In this document: in pieces, positions 7,330 through 16,566 of the stretch
How positions within the stretch are numbered: position 1 is the stretch's first letter
Layout: the number at the start of each line of letters is the position of its first letter
From: Sphingomonas mali NBRC 15500
GTDB taxonomy: Bacteria > Pseudomonadota > Alphaproteobacteria > Sphingomonadales > Sphingomonadaceae
Assembly (NCBI RefSeq): GCF_001598415.1
Contig: NZ_BCYX01000009.1
Location: forward strand, 62,001-126,000
Direction: 5' to 3'
Length of the DNA: 64,000 nucleotides
Notes under the pieces: generated by a model
Told to the model about the DNA's origin: nothing
Databases searched by the model: none
The model's input: the letters and a program-made list of their open reading frames with translations, nothing else
Translations under genes and position numbers: made by a program

Positions 7330-10326
7330 TCAGCGCAGCTTGATGCGAACGCCGACGCGGAAGGTACGTCCGAGCATGTCGGAATAGGTGGTGTTGGCGG
7401 CCAGGCCGGTTTCGGGAACCAGTAGCGGCCAGCGGTTGAAGAGGTTGGTCACGTTGACGAAGAACTCGGCGTCGGACGTGTTGTTGATCTTCACCCGCTG
7501 CGTCAGATTGAGATCGACGTAGAACAGCCCCGACACATGGTTGTTGTCGTAAGTCGGGAAATTCGTGGTCGAGACCGGGCAGCTGGTCGAGCATTCGATG
7601 CCGTTGGAGGCGTATTTGCCCGAACTCACGCCACGCGCCACTGCAGTGATCGACGTGGTCGGGAAGTCGAGCGTGCCGCTGAAGTGGAAGATCCAGCTCG
7701 GCGTGCTGCCCTGGCCGCCGTTCACGCCCGCGGTGTTGACCGCCACCGATCCCTGAACGCCCGCGTAGAGCAAATTGTCGAGATAGTTGGTCGCAGTCCC
7801 CCGCAGGGTAAAGCTGGTCGCGCTGCCGAGGGGCACGCGATACGCCGCTTCGAAGTCGATGCCTCGCACGAGCTGCCGCGAGAAATTGAACGGCTGGGTA
7901 CGGAACAACAATTTCGACGGATTGGTCGGATCGACCGTATAGCCCGCACAGAAGTCCTGGTTGCCCAGCGAGCACAGGTTGATGATGTCCTGCGCGCCGA
8001 ACGATCCGATCGCATCTTTGATCTCGATCCGGAAATAGTCGATCGATGCGTTGAAGCCGGGCAGGAACCTCGGCGTGATCACCGCGCCGATGTTCCAGGA
8101 GTCCGACTTTTCGGGTTTCAGATTGGGATTGCCGATCACCGTTGCCGAATAGGCATAGGTTGCCGGTCCCTTCGACGGATCATTCGCATCGTAGAAGGGG
8201 TTGCGAACGGAATCGCTGTTGGAACCGCCGGATTGATAGAGGTCGCTGAGGTTGGGCGCCCGAATGTCACGCGAACGGGTGATGCGGAAACGAATGTCCC
8301 TGATCGGCTGCCAGGTCGCCCCCGCCTTCCACGTCGTGACATAGCCCGCGGTCGAGTAATCCGTCGCGCGCACCGCGCCGTTGAACTCGAGACCCAGGCC
8401 GAGCGGCACGACGGTTTCGAGATAGGCTTCCTTCACGTTGTAGCGGCCATTAGTCGGCAGATAGTTGCCAACCGACCAGCGGTTCGTGGTGGAGATTGCC
8501 ACCCCGTTCGCGTCGCGGTTGATGATCGGTTGATACTGATCTGGGACGGACCCCTTGATACTCTCTTCCCGCCATTCGGCGCCGACCGACACGCTGACGT
8601 CACCCGCCCAAGTGGCGAACGGGGTCACCGCCAGGTTGAGTCCAGCGACCTTCTGCTCGGCGATTTCGTTACGCTCCGGATTGCCCAGGACGTACGAGAA
8701 AGCAGCCGGGTTAGCGACGCCGATGCCAAGCCGGTTGAGTGGGATGCAGCCATTGGTCGGATTGGTCAGCGACGACCGGCACACGATCGTGCCCGCTGCC
8801 ACGCCGAGGGCGTTGCCGGCCGGTGCGAACACCGCGTCGGTCGCGTTCAGCATGTTCTGCGTGTTCATGATGTTGGTCAGCTGCTCGCGCATATCGGTGC
8901 GGCCATATTGGGCGTAGATGTCCCAATGAGCGTCTTTGCCGAACGCCTGGAACTTGCCGTCGGCACCGATGACGTAGCGCTGGACCTTCCGCTCGTTGTT
9001 GACGCCGCGATAGGGCAAGTCGGCAGCGGTCGTAGCGACCGTCACGCCGGTGATGCCGGCAAGCTGCGCCGCACCGAGTTCCTGGATCAGATAGGCGTTA
9101 TCCGGCTTGTAGGCGATGCCCGTGGACAGGTTCGGGCCGGCGTTGAACACCGACTTGCCGCGATTGTACGATCCCTCGAAATAGATTTCGGCATTGTCGG
9201 TGATATCGTAGCTCAACCGGCCGAAGACGCCGTACCGGTTCTCTTCGGGCATCAGGCCGATGCGGCGACCCGAATCGTTCACCTGCCAGTCGCCGCCCTG
9301 GGTGAGGGAGGGACCGGACGCCCCGGTTATCGCCGGATACGTCAGCGCGCCGAACTGATAGTGATTCACCGAGCCGCCCTGGCCGAAATAGATGCCCCGC
9401 AGGCTGTTGGCGGTAGTCCCGGTCGACCCGGTGATGAGACCGCCCGGCGTCGAGTTGGCAGCGCCGACCTGGCGAAGCGTTGTCAGATATTGCGGTGCGG
9501 TGGTGCTGTTGGTCGACCAGGCGGGGTTTGTGATGCGCACATAGCCGGTGGCATTCCAGGCGCGATCGACACTGAAGATGCCGTCCTGGTGGGCGAGTTC
9601 GCCGTTTACCACGACATGCCCGCGGCCGCCCGCGAACGACGTCCCGGCGGTGATGGTGAACCGGTAATTGCTGCCATCGCCATAGGTCGTGACGCCGCTG
9701 TCGGCCGAGACCTTCAGGCCTTCATACTTCTTGTCGAGGATGAAGTTGACCACACCGGCGACCGCGTCCGAACCGTATGCCGCCGAGGCGCCGCCGGTAA
9801 CGATCTCGACGCTCTTCACCAGGCCTTGCGGGATCGTGTTGATGTCTACGATGTCGTTGACCGTCGAGCCGACCGAGCGGCGGCCGTCGATCAATACTAG
9901 GGTCCGTGTGCCGGTCGACTGGTTGTCGAGGTTGCGCAGATTGAGCGCGTTGATACCGGCTTGGCCACTCGACAGGTTGAGGCGCGAGTTGGCAGGCCTG
10001 GTCGAGCCGGCGAGCGCGGGAAGGCTGTTGACGAAATCGGCCAGGTTGTTGGTCGGCGACTGCGTTTCGATCTCTTTCTGCGACAGCACCGTCAGCGGCT
10101 GCGGCGACTGAAATCCGCTGCGCACAATGCGCGAGCCGGTGACGACGATGTCCGAATCGTCGATCGGCGCCGCGGCCGGTGCATTTTGCGGTGTTGCCTG
10201 GGCGTCCTGCGCCGGGGCTGCCTGCGCAAAGGCCGGCGCACTGTGGACGACGGCCAATGCCGTCATGGCCAGACCCGCCGCGTAACGGCGGTCGATCCGC
10301 GGATGAATACGCCCGAAAATAGACAT
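7330..10326 (-). CDS. TonB-dependent outer-membrane receptor
   Basis: A 998-residue receptor. A signal peptide (about residues 1-34, ending SAPAFAQA) is followed by a low-complexity linker and a TonB-box-like DSDIVVTGSRI. Next come the plug (LADFVNSLPALAGS, VLIDGRRS, GGASAAYGSDAVAGVVNF) and a long beta-barrel ending in FRVGVRIKLR with the usual aromatic C-terminal strand pattern. Such sphingomonad receptors import oligopeptides, glycans or iron chelates by TonB-driven gating. The neighbours (D-glutamate pathway, acylase, S9 peptidase) favour a peptide or N-acyl amino acid substrate, which is inference. It ends in a good terminator and has a long upstream region carrying a candidate DgcR site. 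Confidence 0.9.
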   Translation of the reverse strand: MSIFGRIHPRIDRRYAAGLAMTALAVVHSAPAFAQAAPAQDAQATPQNAPAAAPIDDSDIVVTGSRIVRSGFQSPQPLTVLSQKEIETQSPTNNLADFVNSLPALAGSTRPANSRLNLSSGQAGINALNLRNLDNQSTGTRTLVLIDGRRSVGSTVNDIVDINTIPQGLVKSVEIVTGGASAAYGSDAVAGVVNFILDKKYEGLKVSADSGVTTYGDGSNYRFTITAGTSFAGGRGHVVVNGELAHQDGIFSVDRAWNATGYVRITNPAWSTNSTTAPQYLTTLRQVGAANSTPGGLITGSTGTTANSLRGIYFGQGGSVNHYQFGALTYPAITGASGPSLTQGGDWQVNDSGRRIGLMPEENRYGVFGRLSYDITDNAEIYFEGSYNRGKSVFNAGPNLSTGIAYKPDNAYLIQELGAAQLAGITGVTVATTAADLPYRGVNNERKVQRYVIGADGKFQAFGKDAHWDIYAQYGRTDMREQLTNIMNTQNMLNATDAVFAPAGNALGVAAGTIVCRSSLTNPTNGCIPLNRLGIGVANPAAFSYVLGNPERNEIAEQKVAGLNLAVTPFATWAGDVSVSVGAEWREESIKGSVPDQYQPIINRDANGVAISTTNRWSVGNYLPTNGRYNVKEAYLETVVPLGLGLEFNGAVRATDYSTAGYVTTWKAGATWQPIRDIRFRITRSRDIRAPNLSDLYQSGGSNSDSVRNPFYDANDPSKGPATYAYSATVIGNPNLKPEKSDSWNIGAVITPRFLPGFNASIDYFRIEIKDAIGSFGAQDIINLCSLGNQDFCAGYTVDPTNPSKLLFRTQPFNFSRQLVRGIDFEAAYRVPLGSATSFTLRGTATNYLDNLLYAGVQGSVAVNTAGVNGGQGSTPSWIFHFSGTLDFPTTSITAVARGVSSGKYASNGIECSTSCPVSTTNFPTYDNNHVSGLFYVDLNLTQRVKINNTSDAEFFVNVTNLFNRWPLLVPETGLAANTTYSDMLGRTFRVGVRIKLR

Positions 10327-10805
10327 TCAAACAACCCCTTTGGCTTGCGATCAGGCCGGTATGGAGGAACTCCTCCGACGTGCGTGGCGCGTCGAGACCC
10401 GATTTCGTAGCTTGGACCATGTGGCTGTCGACCAGCCCATGTGTCCCACCTGCATTTGTCGGCGGGACGTACCGGAGAGCCGATCGGCTTGCTCCTGCCA
10501 TCCCTGCCTTTTTGGAAGGGCGACTGCCCGCTGTGTTGCGGAAACATGTCACTTCCGAGACGGGAGGTTACAGGGCGCCTAAAGGGGGTCAATAGAAGCG
10601 GGGTTACTATGATTTTGCTTGGGTATAGCCCGAGGGAATAGGTTGGTCTGGGTCGGCCGGCAGGACATAGAGTCGCAATTGGGTGGAGGGCGATAACTCG
10701 TGGCTATAGGCGATGCCCGGCTTGCTATGCAGCCTTGCCCAACCCGCTGCGATAGGGTCTCGATTCATGGTGATGACGATTGGGTGATGACGATTGGGCC
10801 CCTTG
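10327..10805. other. Divergent regulatory region between receptor and acylase genes
   Basis: About 480 bases with no convincing gene; the open frames seen on both strands are short and lack codon bias. It must hold both divergent promoters. Its clearest element is the dyad at 10623-10641, 174 bases from the acylase start and about 306 from the receptor start. Two near-identical copies of a TGATGACGATTGGG repeat lie at about 10772-10799, just before the acylase start. No riboswitch or tRNA-like fold was recognised. Confidence 0.5.
10623..10641 (+). promoter_or_regulatory. Candidate DgcR operator between receptor and acylase genes (site B)
   Basis: It reads GTATAGCCCGAGGGAATAG, matching the dgcN dyad in the left half (TATAGCCC) and the dgcR site in the right half (GGGAATAG). 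It lies in the divergent region between the TonB receptor and the penicillin-acylase-type gene. If bound by DgcR it would bring both genes into the D-glutamate regulon. Confidence 0.45.
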
Positions 10806-13199
10806 ATGATTCAGCGTCGCGCGTTCCTGTTGAGCTCGGTAGCGATGCTCGCTCTGCCGGGCGCGAGCACGGCACGCGAGGTGAGTAGGTCCGGGCGCGG
10901 GCGCGACCGCACCCTTCGCCTGGCCGGTGCGCGCGCGCCGATCGAGATACTCGAGGACGCGATGGGCGTCCCGCACATCCGCGCAAAATCCAAGCACGAT
11001 GCGTTTTTCGGCCAGGGTTACGTCGTCGCGCGCGACCGGATGTTCCAGATCGACTGGGACTATCGTCGCGAACTGGGGCGCATGGCGGAAGTGTTCGGCG
11101 CGCGGTTCGTGCCTGCCGATCGCGCGGCGCGGCTGTTCCTCTATCGCGGCGATTTGGACGCCGAACTCAAGTCGCTGCCCCCCGAAGTGCTCGACTGCGC
11201 GCGCGGCTATGTCGCGGGGATCAACGCGCGGGTCGCCGAGCTCGAAGCCGATCCCGGCCAGCTGCCGCCCGAATACGGGATATTGGGCATCACGCCCCTG
11301 CGCTGGGACGTGCGCGATCTCGTGCGTATGCGCGGCGGCGGGATAGGCGACGCCGATGACGAGGTGCGCCACGCCCAGCTTCAGGCGCGCGGCTTGCTCG
11401 AATACGACCGGTTCATGGATCCGCTCCGGCCGGCTTGGCAATTCACGGTGCCGGAAGGGCTCGATTGCGCGGCGGTCAGCGAGGCCGATCTCGGCATCCT
11501 GCTCGAAGGGTCGGGACCATTGCCATTCGGCCAGAAGATCGCGGCCTATGATCGCGATCTCGATCGTATCGACCGCATCGCGCAAGGCAGCAATGCCTGG
11601 ACCGTCGCCGGCAGCCGCACCGCGAGCGGCCGCCCGATCCTGGCCAACGATCCGCATCTCGGGATCGGCGGTCTCAGTCCGCGGCACATCTCACACCTGA
11701 CCGCGCCTGGCCTCGACGTGATCGGCGGTGGCGATCCTGGTTTGCCGGGCATCATGCAGGGTCATACCGACCGCTTCGCCTTCGGCCGGACCAACTTCCA
11801 TATCGACCAGACGGACCTGTTCATCCTCAAGACGCGCGAGGACGATCCCGAGCAATATTGGCACAAGGGCGAGTGGAAGCGCTTCGAGACGGTCGAGGAG
11901 GAGATCGCGGTCAAGGACGCACCGGCCGAGCGCGTGACGTTGCGCTATTCGCAGGGCCGGCCGGTCATTTCGCAGGATCCGGCGCGCCACCGCGCGGTCG
12001 TCCAGGCCAGCGTCGCGCTGTTGCCCGGCGCGAACATGCGGTTCGCGATCATCGCGATCAACCTGGCGCACGACTGGGCGTCGCTGCGTCAGGCGCTCAA
12101 GATCCACGTCTCGCCGACCAACCATCATTACGCCGACGTGCATGGCAACACCGGGTGGCATGCCAGCGGGTTCACGCCCAAGCGGCCCAAGCATGACGGC
12201 CTGTTCCCAGCACCGGGCGACGGCAGCTACGACTGGACGGGTATCCTCGCGGTCGAGGAAATGCCCAACATCTACAATCCCAAAGCGGGCTGGTTCGCTT
12301 CGGCCAACCAGATGAATTTGCCGTCCGATTATCCGTATCGCGAGCGCAAGATCAGCTTCAGCTGGAGCGATTCCTACCGCTACGATCGCATCGCCGAAGT
12401 GCTGAGCAGCCAGTCCAAGCACCGCGTCGAGGATAGCGTCGCGCTCCAGCACGACGTGCAATCGCTGCCGGCGCGGGCGTTGGTGAAGCTGCTGCCCGCG
12501 ACCCTGTCACCGGACGCGGCGCCGGCCGCGGCGTTGTTACGGCAATGGAATTGCGGGATCGCGGCGGATAGCGCGGCGGCATTGCTGTACGAACAGGTCA
12601 TGCCCGAACTGTCCGCGGCGTTCCGCGACCTGGTCATTCCGAAGGCCGCGCGCGACCTCCTCAAGACGATGAACCTGTCGGAGATGCTGCGGCTGCTCGC
12701 CAAGCCCGACCATTATCTCGGCGACGACCCCGTCGCAGCACGCGACGCGCTGCTCGACAAGGCGCTGGCGGCGGGATGGGCCAAAGCGGTCGAGCTCGCC
12801 GGCCCCGATCCTGCGCAATGGCGCTGGGGCGACCTGCATCGGGTATCGATCGCGCACCCGCTATCCGCGTCGCCCGCGATCGCGGCCGCCTTCCCCAAGA
12901 TCGACGGCGGAAGGTCGGGAGGCGACAGTTATACGGTCATGGCTCGGGGCGTGAACCTGGGACGAAAGACCTTCAATGTGATGCACGGTGCGAGCTATCT
13001 GCTCGTCGCCGACGTCGGCGCCTGGGACAACAGCCGCGTGCTGCTGCTGCCGGGCCAATCCGGCGACCCGCGTTCACCGCATTACCGCGACTGGTACCAG
13101 GACTGGTTGGCGGGCAACGCGCAACACTTGTGGTTCAGCAAGGCGGCGGTCGATACGCATGCCGTGACACGGACGACGATCTCGCCGGCAAAGGGGTGA
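10806..13199 (+). CDS. Penicillin acylase family protein (N-terminal nucleophile hydrolase), Tat-exported
   Basis: A 797-residue precursor. The N-terminus MIQRRAFLLSSVAMLALPG has twin arginines and a hydrophobic stretch, indicating Tat or Sec export to the periplasm. The alpha subunit region carries GVPHIRAKSKHDAFFGQGYV. The autoprocessing site with the N-terminal nucleophile is GSNAWTVAG (Ser about 262), followed by ANDPHLG, standard for the family. Members hydrolyse the amide bond of N-acyl amino acids, beta-lactams or acyl-homoserine lactones. ATG 10806 is used because it begins the signal peptide. Its placement beside a TonB receptor and D-glutamate genes suggests it releases amino acids from imported N-acyl or peptide substrates (inference). 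Confidence 0.88.
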   Translation: MIQRRAFLLSSVAMLALPGASTAREVSRSGRGRDRTLRLAGARAPIEILEDAMGVPHIRAKSKHDAFFGQGYVVARDRMFQIDWDYRRELGRMAEVFGARFVPADRAARLFLYRGDLDAELKSLPPEVLDCARGYVAGINARVAELEADPGQLPPEYGILGITPLRWDVRDLVRMRGGGIGDADDEVRHAQLQARGLLEYDRFMDPLRPAWQFTVPEGLDCAAVSEADLGILLEGSGPLPFGQKIAAYDRDLDRIDRIAQGSNAWTVAGSRTASGRPILANDPHLGIGGLSPRHISHLTAPGLDVIGGGDPGLPGIMQGHTDRFAFGRTNFHIDQTDLFILKTREDDPEQYWHKGEWKRFETVEEEIAVKDAPAERVTLRYSQGRPVISQDPARHRAVVQASVALLPGANMRFAIIAINLAHDWASLRQALKIHVSPTNHHYADVHGNTGWHASGFTPKRPKHDGLFPAPGDGSYDWTGILAVEEMPNIYNPKAGWFASANQMNLPSDYPYRERKISFSWSDSYRYDRIAEVLSSQSKHRVEDSVALQHDVQSLPARALVKLLPATLSPDAAPAAALLRQWNCGIAADSAAALLYEQVMPELSAAFRDLVIPKAARDLLKTMNLSEMLRLLAKPDHYLGDDPVAARDALLDKALAAGWAKAVELAGPDPAQWRWGDLHRVSIAHPLSASPAIAAAFPKIDGGRSGGDSYTVMARGVNLGRKTFNVMHGASYLLVADVGAWDNSRVLLLPGQSGDPRSPHYRDWYQDWLAGNAQHLWFSKAAVDTHAVTRTTISPAKG

Positions 13200-13207
13200 C
13201 GCGCTAA

Positions 13208-13364
13208 AATCCTCCCCGGAACGGGGAGGGGGACCGCTCGCGCAGCGAGTGGTGGAGGGGGCCCTCCATTCGGCGGACTCCTCCCCTATTGCTCGTTGGT
13301 CGTGGGCCCCCTCCACCAAGCCGCTTCGCGCCTTGGTCCCCCTCCCCGTGCCGGGGAGGAATTA
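13208..13364. repeat. GC-rich dyad repeat between convergent genes (copy 1)
   Basis: Begins AATCCTCCCCGGAACGGGGA and ends with the inverse form GTGCCGGGGAGGAATT. Each end is itself a hairpin, and between them lie GGTGGAGGGGGCCC and its complement GGGCCCCCTCCACC. The layout matches the element at 24641-24795. It sits between the convergent acylase and S9 peptidase genes and probably acts as a bidirectional terminator; REP/BIME-like elements behave this way. Confidence 0.75.
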
Positions 13365-13375
13365 AGCCAATCGAT

Positions 13376-15439
13376 CTACTTCCCCGCCTTCAGCGTCCGC
13401 GCGAAAAAAGCCTCCGTCGCGAGATAGCTGGCCAGCCAGTCGCCATAGCGGAAGAATTCGTGCCGCTCGTTGGGCAGGCTCAATTCCTCGAACGGGACGC
13501 CGCGCGCGGTCAGTTCGCGCGCCAGCAGCAGCGACTGGTCATGGTCGACATTCTTGTCGTCGTCGCCATGAACGATGAGCACCGGCGATTTCCAACGGTC
13601 GATCGATCCCATCGGCGAGGACTGCCATTGCAATTCGCGCGCCTTGACCTCGGCATCGGGCGACAGCGATGCATCGCCAGGCCGAACCAAAGTGTGAACC
13701 CCGTGAAAATCGGCGCCTGCCGCGAACAGGTCGCTATCACGCGCCAGCGCGAGCGCGGTGAGATAGCCGCCCCAGCTTCCGCCCCATATGCCGATCCTTT
13801 TGGCGTCGACGTCCGGCTGCTTCGCCAGCCACTGGCCGCCGGCGAGCACGTCGCGATACTCCGATGCGCCGCCACGGCCAGTTTCAGGCGCTTCGCGAAA
13901 TGCGCGGCCATAATTGGTGCCGCCGCGATAATTGACCGACAGCACCGTATATCCGAGCGCCGCGAACTGCTGATTACGGACATAGGCGTTCGAATAATAA
14001 TGCATCGGGTTGAACGCCGGCAGCATCTGGCGGCGCGGTCCGCCATGGACGAAGATCAGGGCAGGGTGGGGACCTGGGCCCTTGCCGCGAAACAATTGGC
14101 CATGGACCTGCATGCCGTCCGTGGCGGTGAAGACGATCGTCTCGGGCTTGGAATAGGAGGGCGCGATCGCCACCGCCCCCAGCGGCTTCATGCCGTCGAC
14201 CAGCACCATGTGCGCCGGACGTTGGGCATCGGTCGCGGTCGCCGCCAGCCGATCACCGCCGAACACCGGTCGAAAGACGAAGGCGTCATCCTGGGTTAGC
14301 TGCGCCGGCTTGCCGCCCTCAATCGCGGTGCGCCAGAGCTGGCGCGTATCGAGATTGCCGGCGTTGGCGGCATAGACGATCCCCTTGCCATCCGGCGTCG
14401 GGGTGAAAGTCTCGACCTCGTTGGCGTCCGGCGTCAGGTCGCGCGGTGTGCCGCCGGTCGCGGCCGGCATCGCATAGATGTGCATCCAGCCGGTGCGCTC
14501 CCACGGGAACAGCAGATGACCGGATGCGGTCCAGAACAGATTGCGGCCGCGCGTTCCCGCGAACTGCCCACCTTCGCCGCCGGGCGCCGACCAGATCGTG
14601 CGGACGGCGCCGCTTGCCAGGTCGGCTATGCGCACGGACCAAAAGGAGGCGCTGCTGTCCGGCAGGTCCGCGGGGGGACCGCGAAACTGCAAGAACGCGA
14701 CTTGCCGGGCATCGGGAGAGAAGGTCGGATCGCTCGATTGGCCCAGGGTCGGCCCGATATAGCGGAGCGAGCGCTGCTCGACATCGAGCAGGCTGACAAA
14801 GCTATGGCCCTTGCGCTGTTCGGTGAACAGCAATTGCCTGCCGTCCGGCGACCATTGCAAATCCTCCACCGAGCCGGCGACGGTGGCGAGCCGACGTGCC
14901 GCGGCGGCGTCGCCCCACAGCCAGATCTCGCCTTTGCGCGTATACGCGACGCGCGCGCCGTCCGGGCTGAACGCCGCGCCATGGCCTGGGCCGATCTTCA
15001 CCGGCGCCTGCGATCCCGCCACATCGGCGACGAACAGCGCCTGCTCGGGTGTCTCGAGCGCGATGCCGGTGTTCGGGGCACCGCCTTCAGGAAACTCGGC
15101 GTCGCCGCCGCGCACGAAGAGGAGGCGGCGGCCGTTCTGGCTCAATTGCGGCTCGGAGAGCTCGATGCCTTCGTCGCCGCTATAGGCGGTGCGCGGATGT
15201 GCCGGGATGTCGGGACCGCCGACCCAGACGTTGCGCGCACCCGCCACATCCTCGATCCAGGCGAAAACAGGCGCCCGGCGCGCGCCCGTGAGATCGCTGG
15301 CGAAGGGCAGCGCGAGATTGGATGCCAGTGCGTCGGCGGGCTGACCATCGCGTGTCGCGGATTGCCCGCCAAGTGCCGGCACGGCAGCGACGGAAAGAAC
15401 GAGCAAGGCGGATGCCAGCCAGGCGGGATGCAGCTTCAT
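13376..15439 (-). CDS. S9 family peptidase (prolyl oligopeptidase type), exported
   Basis: About 687 residues with a signal peptide (KLHPAWLASALLVLSVAAV...ALGG). The N-terminal half is a beta-propeller with WD40/TolB-like repeats (FSPDGARVAYTRKGEIW, WSPDGRQLLFTEQ). The C-terminal half is an alpha/beta-hydrolase domain with Ser in GGSWGGY (about residue 553), Asp in VHGDDDK (about 626) and His in NERHEF (about 658). These enzymes cleave short peptides, often after proline or with acyl-aminoacyl specificity. It converges on the acylase gene across a dyad repeat and extends the peptide-degradation theme. The start is the ATG beginning MKLHPAW; a GTG two codons upstream is possible. Confidence 0.87.
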   Translation of the reverse strand: MKLHPAWLASALLVLSVAAVPALGGQSATRDGQPADALASNLALPFASDLTGARRAPVFAWIEDVAGARNVWVGGPDIPAHPRTAYSGDEGIELSEPQLSQNGRRLLFVRGGDAEFPEGGAPNTGIALETPEQALFVADVAGSQAPVKIGPGHGAAFSPDGARVAYTRKGEIWLWGDAAAARRLATVAGSVEDLQWSPDGRQLLFTEQRKGHSFVSLLDVEQRSLRYIGPTLGQSSDPTFSPDARQVAFLQFRGPPADLPDSSASFWSVRIADLASGAVRTIWSAPGGEGGQFAGTRGRNLFWTASGHLLFPWERTGWMHIYAMPAATGGTPRDLTPDANEVETFTPTPDGKGIVYAANAGNLDTRQLWRTAIEGGKPAQLTQDDAFVFRPVFGGDRLAATATDAQRPAHMVLVDGMKPLGAVAIAPSYSKPETIVFTATDGMQVHGQLFRGKGPGPHPALIFVHGGPRRQMLPAFNPMHYYSNAYVRNQQFAALGYTVLSVNYRGGTNYGRAFREAPETGRGGASEYRDVLAGGQWLAKQPDVDAKRIGIWGGSWGGYLTALALARDSDLFAAGADFHGVHTLVRPGDASLSPDAEVKARELQWQSSPMGSIDRWKSPVLIVHGDDDKNVDHDQSLLLARELTARGVPFEELSLPNERHEFFRYGDWLASYLATEAFFARTLKAGK

Positions 15440-15615
15440 CGGCACAGGCTAGGATCAGAAAAACGCGCCGGGCAAGCATTCGATTCGCCGCTTATGCCTG
15501 GCGGTTATGACTCTCTTTCCCCGAGATATGGCAGGTAAATGCGACGCGACTATCCTACTGCGATTGGGAGGCCGGCACCTGAAACCCGCGAACATCGATC
15601 GCCGAACAAGGGCAG

Positions 15616-16410
15616 TTAAGCGGCCTTCGCGTCTCCCGCTTCCGGGGGAAGCAGGGTCTTGACCAGCGTGGCGCCTCCATCCATCGGCGCCTCCTCGTGG
15701 ATCAGCACCTGGTTCGACTTGGCGAACCAGAATCGCGCCCCGATTTTGCCCGTATTATAATCGGCAGTGACCAGCCAGCAGTGGATCGGGCGTCCGTCGG
15801 GCCCGGGAATCGTCTCTGACCCCGCCACGACGAAATTATAGCGTGCGGGCTTGTCGATGCCGGCATCGTAGAAGGGGATGTTGAAGATCCGCCCACTCGC
15901 CATCGGCAGCGTCTGAAACAACTCCATGTCGGTTTCGAAATTGTATGACGGCTCGGGCAGCGCCATGACGAAGTCCTTGCGGCTGTTATTGGCGAGGTCC
16001 GCCATGCCGACTACCTGAGCGGTGTCGAACCGGTACCCGGCATAATCGTCCTTGCCGTCCTTCACGGTGTGACGGACGTGCGTGCGCGGCGTGAAGGTGC
16101 GTGCGTCAAACCAGCTGTCCTGGATCAATATCCTGCTGCCATCGGCCCGGTCCCAACGCTGCGTGATGTGCAACGCGTCGGGCCGGCCTTCCGTATCGGG
16201 GCCGAAGCTGACCGTGCGTTGCCAGATGTCGATCGCCTTACGGCTGCCATCCACGCCGACCGTATAGCGTATATAGCGATGCACGCCGGGACGCAGCTTG
16301 GCGAAACGGGCCAGCGGTTTGCCAACCTCGAGGCGCATCGTGTCGGCCTGCGTCGGTGCGGCAAAGGCCAGGCTCAGGGCAAATACGGTGAGGACTTTCA
16401 TCGCGTGCAT
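15616..16410 (-). CDS. Secreted hypothetical protein
   Basis: A 264-residue protein. The ATG at 16410 is preferred because AAAGG lies five bases upstream; a second ATG three codons later is possible. A signal peptide follows (MKVLTVFALSLAFAAPTQAD). The mature part is beta-rich, with alternating hydrophobic strands (GVHRYIRYTVGVDGSRKAID, GRPIHCWLVTADYNTGKIG, ARFWFAKSNQVLIHEEAPM). The final segment resembles periplasmic lipocalin-like or DUF3108-type barrels that report on a bound ligand, but I cannot assign a family firmly. No enzyme motif is visible. It stands alone, downstream on the same strand from the MocR gene. Confidence 0.65.
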   Translation of the reverse strand: MHAMKVLTVFALSLAFAAPTQADTMRLEVGKPLARFAKLRPGVHRYIRYTVGVDGSRKAIDIWQRTVSFGPDTEGRPDALHITQRWDRADGSRILIQDSWFDARTFTPRTHVRHTVKDGKDDYAGYRFDTAQVVGMADLANNSRKDFVMALPEPSYNFETDMELFQTLPMASGRIFNIPFYDAGIDKPARYNFVVAGSETIPGPDGRPIHCWLVTADYNTGKIGARFWFAKSNQVLIHEEAPMDGGATLVKTLLPPEAGDAKAA

Positions 16411-16566
16411 ACCGGCCTTTCTGCAGCAAGTGGAGGTGTTGTATTGATGTGATACACCAGCAAAGCATTGCATGCGTGTCAAGATATTAGGGATGAAATC
16501 GGATAAGTTGAGTGAAGGCTCGAAGCCCGCAGGAATGGTATCCAGTCGCGCCGCCGGGTGGGGCGC

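Noticed and set aside
7537..9900. A 787-residue open frame on the plus strand opposite the TonB receptor
   Set aside because: It is antisense to a receptor with clear signal peptide, plug and barrel. The residues (Arg, Asp, Val, Gly rich, no domain) are typical of GC-rich antisense frames.
16435..16458. Imperfect dyad GGTGT...ACACC upstream of the secreted hypothetical gene
   Set aside because: Only five pairs match; too weak to call a regulator site.
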